Virus record (IMG/VR): IMGVR_UViG_3300017950_000077
Span: 1 to 21,788 of that record
Length of the DNA: 21,788 nt
Direction: 5' to 3' (one strand)
Source: a virus
Below are positions 8,044-16,205 of the stretch, in pieces. Numbering within the stretch: the stretch's first letter is position 1; the number at the start of each line of letters is the position of its first letter. The translations under genes were made by a program, and so were the position numbers. The notes beneath the pieces were generated by a model. That model was not told the origin of the DNA and did no database searches. It was given only the letters and a program-made list of their open reading frames with translations.

Positions 8044-9261
8044 ATGGCAATACCCAATGGAGGTTTAATAACCGAAACAAATAGACAATATTACGCTGGG
8101 GCACAAAGTTTTATAGCTGATGGTACTCAACTTTCATATACTACTACTTTTGATACTAAGTTAATTTTTGGAGGATATGATCCTTCATCTGCTGGTTATG
8201 CTCAAAACAATTTTAAAGTATACTCAAGTACTACAGGAGCTGGAAGCAGTTATATTGAATACATAGCCCCATATACTGTTGTTGATAATGTTATAACATT
8301 AGAAACACAATTACCCGAAGGCGACTATTTTGTTGTACAATTAAAAAGACAAGATGGTGGTGTTTATGGAAATCAAGATGCTTATGGCAATACTGTAGAA
8401 GATAACTATGGGGGGTATGCATATATTAAAATTTCTGATTTAATAAATAACTTTATAGTTGCTTATGTTGGCGCTGGGAAACTTATACCTAGTGTTAAAA
8501 GAACTGATGTTATCTTTCATGCTAAACGTGCTTTACAGGAATTAAGCTATGATACTTTAAAAAGTATTAAATCTCAAGAATTAACAATCCCCCCAAATCT
8601 TTCAGTTCCTCTTCCACAAGATTATGTAAATTATGTAAAAACCTCTTGGATTGATCAGCAAGGGGTTAAACATATAATATATCCAACTACACTTACTTCA
8701 AATCCTTACGAAATATTACCGCAAGATTATACGGGAGATCCCATACAAGATAATTTTAATGAGAATGTTAGGGCTACTTCAATAACTGAAGAACGCTGGG
8801 ACAATGCAAACGATAAATTAATTACTGGTAATTTTAATAATGCGGCTTATGATCAATCTGTTTTTTATAATTATCAATTTGCTGACGGTCTTTTAGGACA
8901 ACGTTATGGAATGAATCCAGAAATATCTCAATTTAATGGGTGGTTTACTATAAACGATAGAGAGGGTAGTATGGCTTTTTCAAGTAATTTAAATGGGGCT
9001 CTAATAATATTGGAATATATATCTGACGGAGTTGCATATGACCAAGACATGAGAATACCTAAAATGGCCGAAGAGGCTGTTTATGCTTATTTAAACCACG
9101 CAATACTATCCTCTAAAATTAATACTCCTGAATACATAGTAAATAGATATAAAAAAGAAAAATTTGCTGCTACTAGAAACGCTAAAATTAGATTGTCTAA
9201 TATTAAATTAGACGAAATAGCGCAAATAATGAGAAATAAATCTAAATGGATTAAAAGTTAA
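8044..9261 (+). CDS. Probable tail adaptor / ring protein (tubular protein A-like)
   Basis: A 405-residue structural protein just upstream of the giant nozzle gene (4-base gap), so probably part of the ring stack that joins portal to nozzle, in the place of T7 gp11 or P22 gp4. Residues 1-130 form a beta-rich domain starting AIPNGGLITETNRQYYAGAQ, with Tyr, Gly and Thr repeats, resembling an N-terminal fibre-type or docking domain. A second part from about residue 132 is the likely adaptor core: ISDLINNFIVAYVGAGK, then a helix DVIFHAKRALQELSYDTL and a strand ELTIPPNLSVPLPQDYVNYV. The C-terminal 70 residues are helical and basic and end KSKWIKS. The combination of docking domain and adaptor suggests it contributes both to the collar and to the attachment of appendages. 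Function is inferred. Confidence 0.58.
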   Translation: MAIPNGGLITETNRQYYAGAQSFIADGTQLSYTTTFDTKLIFGGYDPSSAGYAQNNFKVYSSTTGAGSSYIEYIAPYTVVDNVITLETQLPEGDYFVVQLKRQDGGVYGNQDAYGNTVEDNYGGYAYIKISDLINNFIVAYVGAGKLIPSVKRTDVIFHAKRALQELSYDTLKSIKSQELTIPPNLSVPLPQDYVNYVKTSWIDQQGVKHIIYPTTLTSNPYEILPQDYTGDPIQDNFNENVRATSITEERWDNANDKLITGNFNNAAYDQSVFYNYQFADGLLGQRYGMNPEISQFNGWFTINDREGSMAFSSNLNGALIILEYISDGVAYDQDMRIPKMAEEAVYAYLNHAILSSKINTPEYIVNRYKKEKFAATRNAKIRLSNIKLDEIAQIMRNKSKWIKS

Positions 9262-9265
9262 ATAG

Positions 9266-12200
9266 ATGGCAGAAGTTAAAAATGCTTTTATAGGGTCTAA
9301 AATGAATCAAGACCTTGATGATAGATTAGTACCATCAGGGGAATACAGAGAAGGCTTTAATATACAGGTTAGTAAATCACAAGGTGCTGATGTAGGTGCT
9401 TTAGAAAATGTTTTAGGTAATCAACTTATAAAAGATTTTGAAGCTTTAACCGTTTCCGGTATACAGGTTATAGGGCAGTTTACAAACCCCGCTAAAAATA
9501 CAATATATTTATTCCTTACTAATAATACTGATAGCGCTTATATTACAAACCCAACTTATAATCCTTCTGCTCAAAACTTTATATATGAATACAATGTATT
9601 AAATGGAGATACAGTTAAATTAGCGGAAGGAGCCTTTTTAAATTTTTCTACTACTAACCCTATTACAGGTGTTAATATGCTTGAAAATTTATTATTTTTT
9701 ACTGATAATAGAAATCAACCGCGTAGAATAAATGTTACTAGAAGAAGCGCTAGCGGGGGTGTTTATTACACTAATGAAGACTTAGTTTCTGTATCTCAAT
9801 ATAATCCATATCAGCCAATAGAACTTTATAAAGTAAGTTTAGTTGAAGCTGCCGCAGGAGCTTACGAAACAACTATGTATGATGTAGTAAGTGAATTTTT
9901 ACCAGATGGTGTTACTGCTAATCCATATTATAATCCTTCATACGGGGGTGATCCTGATTTTTTAGAAGATAAATTTGTAAGATTTACTTATAGATTTAAA
10001 TTTAATGGTGGTGAATATTCTGTACTGGCACCATTTACACAAGCTCTTTTTATACCTCAACAAGATGGTTATTTTTTGCCCGGCGATGAAGAAAGTGCTT
10101 ACAGAAGTACTATTGTACAGTTTATGCAAAATAAAGTAAATCAGATACTTTTACAAATACCTATTCCCGCTAATAATGGATCTGAATTTATTTCTAATTT
10201 TAATATTAGTGAAATAGATATAATATTTAAAGAATCAGATTCCCAGGCATTATATGTAGTAGACACTATACTTCAGAGTGAAATAGCACTTAGCGCAAAT
10301 AGTTATGTTGAATATGACTATCAGGCTAAAAAACCATTTAAAACATTATCTGATAGCACCTTAATAAGAGTATATGACAAAGTGCCTGTTAAAGCTTTAT
10401 CTCAAGAAATAATTGGTAATAGAGTTGTATATGGCAATTATCAAGATAAACATACTCCCCCCGCTGTATTAGATTATGATGTTGGTATATCTTCAAAATC
10501 TAATTTTAATATAGAAAACGCTTTCCCTCCTGAGAATACTACTAGTATAATTGAATATCCTAATCATACATTAAAACAAAATAGAAACTATCAGGTTGGG
10601 GTAGTGCTTTCTGATAGATATGGAAGATCATCTACTACTATATTATCTTCTACTACTGTTGGATTATCTGAATCAGATGTATTATATGGAGCATCAACAG
10701 TATATAATCCATATAGAATTGGTAGTTTAGGGGAAGTCCCAATTTTTTCACCCCCTGTTTCCTCATGGCCAGGAGATTCTTTAAAATTAAGATTCGATTC
10801 TCCAATACAATCAAACAAAAGCGTTGTAACTGGAGCACCTGGATTATACAATGGTAATCCAAATAGTTCAAATTACAATCCTTTAGGTTGGTATTCTTAT
10901 AAAATAGTTGTTAAGCAACTTGAACAGGAGTATTACAATGTTTACTTAGGTGGGATATTAAATGGTTATCCTGGAGCACCTGCATCACCACCAGATCCTC
11001 AAAATACTACGTCATTTATAACTCTTATAAATGATAATATAAATAAAGTACCAAGAGATCTTGCAGAGGTTGGACCAGATCAAAAGCAATATAGAAGCAG
11101 CGTACAGCTTTTTGGTAGAGTAACACCAAACAGAAGTACCGCTCCTAGCTATAATCAGCAATATTATCCAGGCCAAGTAGATAGTATAACGCCAACTACT
11201 GCTAGCATAATATTACCATCTTCAAACACAGTTAATACAATTGGGGAGGAAAATAGTATTATTACTACAGGTTCTTATGTTGATATTTATCAAACTAGCT
11301 CTAATCCATATTTAGCTAGAATAACTCAAGGAAACCCAAATAATCCTATTGGATCATTACCAGTTGCCAGTGGATCATATAATTTTTTATTAGGTATTTA
11401 TGAAACTGAGCCTGTTATTTCTAGACTTGACATATTTTGGGAAACCTCTACAACTGGTTTAATATCGGAACTTAATGAGGCTATTACAACAGGGACTAAT
11501 GAAGTAGCGGGGTTACTGGGGTTTACATGGGGTTTGACCGAAGCAACGCCTTTAAATACTTCTATAGCTGGAAGATTTGCTCCCATAGATGAAGCTGGGG
11601 AAAATGAAATACCCCAAGAACCACTGCAAACAAGTGATTTAGGTGTATCTGTAACTGATATAAATGGCAATACTATAAATAAATTTAGTTTACTTAAAAT
11701 ACCAGCCAATGGAGATCCATATAATCCATTAGATCCAGCAACTTATGATACATATGAGCTAATAACTACAGATTATTTTTATTATGGCCCTAATGCTTCT
11801 ATAAATGAAGTGTATTATTTTTCTTTTTATGAAAAAACAGAAGGAAACCTTGTAATTGCTGAGCTAGTAGAAAATTTAGGTAATGTAGCACCTACAATAA
11901 CGAATGGTACTGTAGTAAATTTTGACCCAACTGCTTCTAATCCTGTTTTTACATATACAGCAACAAATGGTTCAGCAAGCCCTACTTTAAATTCTAATAA
12001 TTTAACTTGGAGTATATCAGGTAACCCTTCTCAAATGTCTATTGATCCAACCACAGGTGAATTAAATATTTCAGAAGAATTATTTGGACAATACACAATA
12101 ACAGTAACTGTTCAAGATGCTGGCGGATTAACTGATACTATTACAAGTAAAGTTGGAATTGGTGAAATACCAATTAATGAAGGCTTTGGAGAGGAGGAAG

Positions 12201-13492
12201 ATTATTTTTTATCTTATGGTTCTGGGGATTCAGGAGCTTTTTATTGGGTAAATGATAACACCAATGCGGTGGATTCTACCCCATTACCTGGCTCTGCCTC
12301 CGGTACAGTAGACATAAGAGCGCCATATTCAGGTTTAGCTTTAACTACAACTAATGATTATGTTGAATTGCCTGCTCCTAATTGTAGTGGCTGGACATTT
12401 AAAAATTCTAATGCACAATCTAGGGGATCAAATAGTGGTACCGGGGGGTTATCTCAAGGCACTGCATTTATAGCTTTAGAGTTACGATTAGACCAATTTC
12501 CCTTTGATGAAGGGAATTACGTAAATACTTTCCCTTTTGCACTATACCCAATATATTTACAATTTAGAGACCCTAGTGGGGCTGGTTATCCTAATAATTG
12601 GGAGCAAGCTATTGATATTGAAGGTAATGAAATTAAATTTGGTGGTACGCAGGGTAATAACTATAAAGTTACTCTGGATCCTAATTTAGATATTGATGCA
12701 TCGGGAGTTATGACAGAAGACATAACAGCCGTAGATTTTAATGGTGGTAATGTTAATACATTTCCTACTACTACAAATATTAGTAATAATGATTGTTTAG
12801 AATCAATATTGCAACCTTTACCTACAGAAGGAGCTAATTCTATAACCACAATAGCTCGAAAAGTATTTGCTATTGGGCAAAGCCAACAATCACTATATAA
12901 CAACCCATCAGCTAAATATGGCGATTATAGATTGATTGCTAGGTACCCTTGGGGACTTGACAGTAATAATGTTGGTGAAGGTCAAGATATTGTGCTAGGA
13001 TCTGGGCCTCTTTGTCCTTCTAACGAAGAATATAAATACTACACGGAAGACGGCGTGATAAGCTTAACATTAACATATGGTGATTTTTATTATCCAGCTA
13101 ATTATGGTTCTGAAAATGTTTTTCAATATTTAGTTAGTAGTTTAAATAATCAAGATGCAACAGAGGCCACTAAGTTAGCCGCTATAAAACCTGTATATGC
13201 TAGAGAATGGGCTTATAAATATGTAAGCAAATTTTATACAGATATAGAATTAACACAACCTTGGACTCCCCCAGCTGGAGCAGGTTGGTATAGTTATAGG
13301 GCAGTTGATAATAACTCTATAAGCGCTAAATATGGTAATGACTTTTCATTTCCAAGAGACGGCTCAAACACAATCAATGGCCAACAAAATATTAATAGAA
13401 AATGGGTGGCGTATTTTAATAGTGATGGGTTAAAAAGTATGGGGGATGCTCAGCCAGCCGTCAGCCCATTTGATATTGGAAAACCACAGTAA
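9266..13492 (+). CDS. Tail nozzle / 'muzzle' (stabilization) protein, N-terminal ORF
   Basis: A 1408-residue protein of the class called muzzle or stabilization protein in crAss-like and marine podophages; it builds the distal nozzle closing the tail channel. The diagnostic N-terminus is present at residues 12-52 (KMNQDLDDRLVPSGEYREGF, then a segment ending GALENVLGN). Residues about 50-870 are beta-rich repeats, consistent with a propeller and barrel. Residues 874-963 look like an added immunoglobulin/cadherin-like domain: APTITNGT, then SGNPSQMSIDPTTGELNIS and YTITVTVQDAGG. About 430 further residues, rich in Tyr, Asn, Gly and Pro, have no counterpart I recognise. The family's usual C-terminal part (the KLYAEDTN region) is missing here and is found in the next ORF, in another reading frame. 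The protein is therefore the N-terminal part of a divided nozzle. It has no signal peptide or membrane segment. Confidence 0.75.
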   Translation: MAEVKNAFIGSKMNQDLDDRLVPSGEYREGFNIQVSKSQGADVGALENVLGNQLIKDFEALTVSGIQVIGQFTNPAKNTIYLFLTNNTDSAYITNPTYNPSAQNFIYEYNVLNGDTVKLAEGAFLNFSTTNPITGVNMLENLLFFTDNRNQPRRINVTRRSASGGVYYTNEDLVSVSQYNPYQPIELYKVSLVEAAAGAYETTMYDVVSEFLPDGVTANPYYNPSYGGDPDFLEDKFVRFTYRFKFNGGEYSVLAPFTQALFIPQQDGYFLPGDEESAYRSTIVQFMQNKVNQILLQIPIPANNGSEFISNFNISEIDIIFKESDSQALYVVDTILQSEIALSANSYVEYDYQAKKPFKTLSDSTLIRVYDKVPVKALSQEIIGNRVVYGNYQDKHTPPAVLDYDVGISSKSNFNIENAFPPENTTSIIEYPNHTLKQNRNYQVGVVLSDRYGRSSTTILSSTTVGLSESDVLYGASTVYNPYRIGSLGEVPIFSPPVSSWPGDSLKLRFDSPIQSNKSVVTGAPGLYNGNPNSSNYNPLGWYSYKIVVKQLEQEYYNVYLGGILNGYPGAPASPPDPQNTTSFITLINDNINKVPRDLAEVGPDQKQYRSSVQLFGRVTPNRSTAPSYNQQYYPGQVDSITPTTASIILPSSNTVNTIGEENSIITTGSYVDIYQTSSNPYLARITQGNPNNPIGSLPVASGSYNFLLGIYETEPVISRLDIFWETSTTGLISELNEAITTGTNEVAGLLGFTWGLTEATPLNTSIAGRFAPIDEAGENEIPQEPLQTSDLGVSVTDINGNTINKFSLLKIPANGDPYNPLDPATYDTYELITTDYFYYGPNASINEVYYFSFYEKTEGNLVIAELVENLGNVAPTITNGTVVNFDPTASNPVFTYTATNGSASPTLNSNNLTWSISGNPSQMSIDPTTGELNISEELFGQYTITVTVQDAGGLTDTITSKVGIGEIPINEGFGEEEDYFLSYGSGDSGAFYWVNDNTNAVDSTPLPGSASGTVDIRAPYSGLALTTTNDYVELPAPNCSGWTFKNSNAQSRGSNSGTGGLSQGTAFIALELRLDQFPFDEGNYVNTFPFALYPIYLQFRDPSGAGYPNNWEQAIDIEGNEIKFGGTQGNNYKVTLDPNLDIDASGVMTEDITAVDFNGGNVNTFPTTTNISNNDCLESILQPLPTEGANSITTIARKVFAIGQSQQSLYNNPSAKYGDYRLIARYPWGLDSNNVGEGQDIVLGSGPLCPSNEEYKYYTEDGVISLTLTYGDFYYPANYGSENVFQYLVSSLNNQDATEATKLAAIKPVYAREWAYKYVSKFYTDIELTQPWTPPAGAGWYSYRAVDNNSISAKYGNDFSFPRDGSNTINGQQNINRKWVAYFNSDGLKSMGDAQPAVSPFDIGKPQ

Positions 13493-13523
13493 TTTATGCT
13501 ATAAATAAGTAATAATAATATGT

Positions 13524-14999
13524 ATGTCAGCAGTAATAGAAGTAAAATATTTTAATAGCTTTATATTAAGAAAGACTATAAACGTTTCAAATCAGCCGGT
13601 TTGGAATGGGTCTAATGGCATTCCCCAAGCTATAGGAGGATATAATCGCGGAAATGTTTCTACTGCTGATGCTCAAACTAGTAAAAACTGGGTTATAGAA
13701 GAAGCTAGAATCAGAGGAGGTTATAATAATACCGCTGCTGGATATGGAGCTAAAGCATATTTAGTTGAAGATGAACCAAAAGCTTCTATAAGATTTAATT
13801 CTTTAATATATTCAGGTATATTTAATTCAACTACAGGGGTAAATAATACTAATGAATTTTCAGTAGGTGAGGATATAACAAGAAGTTTAGACCCCGCTAA
13901 CGGTTCTATACAAAAATTGTATGCAGAAGATACTAACCTTATTATATTTCAAGAGAATAAAGTTAGTAATGCTCTTATAGATAAAGATGCTATTTATACC
14001 GCTGAAGGTGCTGGGTTAACAACTACAGGACAAGTTGTTATAGGGCCAGTTAGAGCTTATGCTGGGAATTTTGGCATTAGTAGAAACCCAGAAAGCTTTG
14101 CTGTTTATGGTTATAGAAAATACTTTACTGATAAAGATAGAAATGCTGTATTAAGATTATCTCAAGATGGTATAACAGAAATATCTAATTATGGAATGAT
14201 TGATTTCTTTAGAGATCAATTTAGTGCTTTAGACAGTTATCAATTAGGACCAGGAAAAGCAGTTGGAATGTGGGATATTTATAATAAACAATATGTTGTT
14301 TCTTTACAGCCTACAAATACTGATAGTTATAAAACTTTAGCTTTTGACGAAAGTGTAAAAGGTTGGACTAGCTTCTTTAGCTATAAGCCAGCACTAGGTA
14401 CTAGCTTGAAAAATTTATTTTATACTGTTGACAATGGCACTAAAGCCAATAAGAATGCAGGGTTGTACTTGCATTATAGTCAAAATGTTAATAGAGCACA
14501 GTTTTACGGCACAACTTACGATGCGTCGATTAAATTTATATTTAATCCTAATGTAAGCATGCCAAAAGTGTTTAAAACAATAAATTACGAAGGAAGTAAC
14601 GGTTGGGAAGTAGATTCATATGTTTCAGATTTTACTGGTATTAGTTCTGTAAATACAGATGGGGAATTTAATACTTATGCTACAACTAATACTCAAGATA
14701 AAACAGCCGCTATATATAGTTATAATCAAGGTGCTTATGATAACTTTGGAAATCAATTTCCATCGCAATTAACACCCCCTATAAATAGAGCAGGTTTTGA
14801 TAGAAAAGAAAATAAATATTTTGCTAATTTAATAAATAATAGTGTTGCGGCACCAGGTGAAATTATTTATGGCAATCAATTAAGCGGTATAAAAGGATAT
14901 TTCGTAACAGTAACAATGTCTACTGATTCTGTTACAAATTATGGCGGACCAAAAGAATTATTTGCTGTATCTTCGGAGTATGTTGAATCAAGTTACTAA
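13524..14999 (+). CDS. Tail nozzle / 'muzzle' protein, C-terminal ORF
   Basis: A 491-residue protein that looks like the C-terminal domain of the nozzle/stabilization family encoded separately. Characteristic segments occur in the usual order: EEARIRGGYN (59-68), SLIYSGIFNSTTGVNNTNEF (93-112), SIQKLYAEDTNLIIFQENKV (128-147), GISRNPESFAVYGYRKYFTD (184-203) and RLSQDGITEISNYGM (211-225). In relatives I recall, these lie in the same polypeptide as the KMN-DLDDR N-terminus. Here the two parts are separated by 31 bases with several stops, and the frame differs (phase of 13524 versus 9266), so one nucleotide error would not simply rejoin them. The frame opens shortly before the family-typical YFNSF segment (residues 9-13), so little sequence is lost. 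It probably assembles with the 1408-residue protein in the tail tip. The ATG is preceded by AATAATAATATGT with no Shine-Dalgarno. Confidence 0.72.
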   Translation: MSAVIEVKYFNSFILRKTINVSNQPVWNGSNGIPQAIGGYNRGNVSTADAQTSKNWVIEEARIRGGYNNTAAGYGAKAYLVEDEPKASIRFNSLIYSGIFNSTTGVNNTNEFSVGEDITRSLDPANGSIQKLYAEDTNLIIFQENKVSNALIDKDAIYTAEGAGLTTTGQVVIGPVRAYAGNFGISRNPESFAVYGYRKYFTDKDRNAVLRLSQDGITEISNYGMIDFFRDQFSALDSYQLGPGKAVGMWDIYNKQYVVSLQPTNTDSYKTLAFDESVKGWTSFFSYKPALGTSLKNLFYTVDNGTKANKNAGLYLHYSQNVNRAQFYGTTYDASIKFIFNPNVSMPKVFKTINYEGSNGWEVDSYVSDFTGISSVNTDGEFNTYATTNTQDKTAAIYSYNQGAYDNFGNQFPSQLTPPINRAGFDRKENKYFANLINNSVAAPGEIIYGNQLSGIKGYFVTVTMSTDSVTNYGGPKELFAVSSEYVESSY

Positions 15000-15010
15000 A
15001 AATTTTAGTA
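14994..15010. repeat. Perfect 8-bp inverted repeat over the stop codon of the nozzle C-terminal ORF
   Basis: TACTAAAA, one A, then TTTTAGTA, spanning the TAA stop at 14997-14999 and followed by TCTTTATATA. As RNA it could fold only as a short AT-rich stem. It may be a weak terminator or protein-binding palindrome, or chance in AT-rich DNA. Confidence 0.3.
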
Positions 15011-15035
15011 TCTTTATATAATTAAATTTTATTTT

Positions 15036-15455
15036 ATGAATGAATTAAAAGTTAGGGTGTTAACCGAAAATGATTGGGAAACACTTTGTAGCTGGTGGTT
15101 AGAATGGCCAGATTGGAAGGTACACCCTTCTAAAGAAATGCTACCTTTAAATGGTCTAGGCGGATTTATGGTAGAAAATAATGACGTACCAATTGTAGCA
15201 GGCTTTTTATATCTTACAAATTCTAATATAGCATGGCTAGAGTGGATTATTTCTGATCCTAATTACAAAGGAATAAATAAAAAACAAGCAATTGAACTTT
15301 TAATAACATCTGCAGAAAATGCAGCAAGAAATCAAGGTAAAGAAGTAATTTTTAGTGTTAGCAGAAATAAAACTTTATTAAAGATGCATAAAGAATTGGG
15401 GTATACAATAGATAAAGACCCTTCATATGAAATAACTAAGAATATAAAAAATTAA
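15036..15455 (+). CDS. GNAT-like acetyltransferase protein in the virion operon
   Basis: A 139-residue protein with the outline of a GNAT N-acetyltransferase. An N-terminal strand-helix (KVRVLTENDWETL) leads to two central strands (GGFMVENNDVPIVAGFLYLT and IAWLEWIISDP, residues 42-75), then a helix after NYKGINKKQ and a C-terminal NKTLLKMHKELGYTI (111-125), which matches the family's last conserved block. The acetyl-CoA pyrophosphate loop, normally Q/R-x-x-G-x-G/A, appears only as YKGINKKQ, so the enzyme may be atypical or inactive. Small proteins like this occur among tail genes of marine and crAss-like phages; their substrate is unknown. Candidates are a virion protein, a host protein or a small molecule. 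It sits between the nozzle and ejection genes. The leader AATTAAATTTTATTTT has no Shine-Dalgarno. Confidence 0.7.
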   Translation: MNELKVRVLTENDWETLCSWWLEWPDWKVHPSKEMLPLNGLGGFMVENNDVPIVAGFLYLTNSNIAWLEWIISDPNYKGINKKQAIELLITSAENAARNQGKEVIFSVSRNKTLLKMHKELGYTIDKDPSYEITKNIKN

Positions 15456-15461
15456 TATAAT

Positions 15462-16193
15462 ATGGCAGTAGCAACGGCAATAGCGGCAGCGGCAATTGGA
15501 GCGGCAGGTTCAATAGCTGGTTCAGCAATAGGTGCTAATCAAGCAAAAAAAGCCAGAAGAGCAGCACAAAGTAAAGAAAGATCTCTTCAGACTGAAATGA
15601 AAGCAGTAGAAAATAAAAGAACTCCTGTAATAAATCCTTATGCGGGTGTTCAAGATCTTTCAAGTAAAATAAAAGATTTAAGTGGAATGCTTGATAACCC
15701 ATATGATAACCTTGGGGTTGCAACGCAAGCCGCGGAAATTCAAATGGAACAAAGTGATATTGCTCTTGCTAATACATTAGATACATTAGCCGCTACCGGT
15801 GCTAGCGCGGGTGGGGCTACTGCACTTGCGCAAGCCGCATTGGCCAGTAAAAAAGGTGTAGCTGCTAGTATTGAATCCCAAGAAGCTAATAATGAAAAAT
15901 TAAGAGCTCAAGGGGAAGCTAACTTGCAACAACAGCAAATGGCAGAAGCGCAAAGAGTTCAAGAAGCTAAATTTAGGGAAGCTGGAAGATTACAAGAGGC
16001 TGATGTTGCTGGTAGAAAATATGTTTACGAAGAAAAAGATAGAAGAACCGAACAGGAACTAAATAGATTACAAGCACAAATAACTGGTCAACAACAACAA
16101 CAAGCTGCTGCAAGAGAACAAAGTGCTAATGCAATTGCTGGTGGTATAGCTGGAGTATCTGGTATTGCATCATCAGCAGTTGCAAACTTATAA
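15462..16193 (+). CDS. Probable ejection (internal virion) protein with Ala/Gly-rich termini
   Basis: A 243-residue protein with the look of pore-forming ejection proteins such as T7 gp14 or P22 gp7. Residues 2-27 are a hydrophobic Ala/Gly stretch (AIAAAAIGAAGSIAGSAIGA) followed by a basic patch (KKARRAAQSK). It is not a signal peptide, because no cleavage site or polar C-region follows. Around residues 105-135 lies an Ala-rich block I recall from many Bacteroidota phages (LAATGASAGGATALAQAALA, then ASIESQEANNEKLRAQ). The second half is a Gln/Glu/Arg-rich long helix, probably a coiled coil, encoded partly by a CAA repeat. The last 21 residues are again small and hydrophobic (NAIAGGIAGVSGIASSAVAN). 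Two membrane-active ends joined by a coiled coil suit an outer-membrane channel laid down during infection. Role is inferred from composition and from its place before other internal proteins. Confidence 0.65.
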   Translation: MAVATAIAAAAIGAAGSIAGSAIGANQAKKARRAAQSKERSLQTEMKAVENKRTPVINPYAGVQDLSSKIKDLSGMLDNPYDNLGVATQAAEIQMEQSDIALANTLDTLAATGASAGGATALAQAALASKKGVAASIESQEANNEKLRAQGEANLQQQQMAEAQRVQEAKFREAGRLQEADVAGRKYVYEEKDRRTEQELNRLQAQITGQQQQQAAAREQSANAIAGGIAGVSGIASSAVANL

Positions 16194-16205
16194 TAAATAA
16201 AAAAA

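Noticed and set aside
11398-11709. A 103-codon - strand ORF with a plausible-looking amino-acid mix.
   Set aside because: It lies wholly opposite the nozzle gene, whose protein is well supported; there is no other - strand gene in the window.
13493-13523. A simple sequencing frameshift joining the two nozzle ORFs.
   Set aside because: The gap contains stops in more than one frame and an added ATG, and the upstream ORF ends with a long extra region, so a single indel would not recreate one clean gene. Not fully excluded without reads.
15462-15545. Hydrophobic N-terminus of gene 15462 as a secretion signal peptide.
   Set aside because: It lacks basic residues at the start and a cleavage site; the Ala/Gly stretch is followed by a basic patch, as in phage ejection proteins.
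16088-16102. CAA triplet run as a possible microsatellite or phase-variable repeat.
   Set aside because: It is only about five units, in frame, and encodes a Gln run inside a coiled-coil-like region; length change by whole codons would not switch the gene off.
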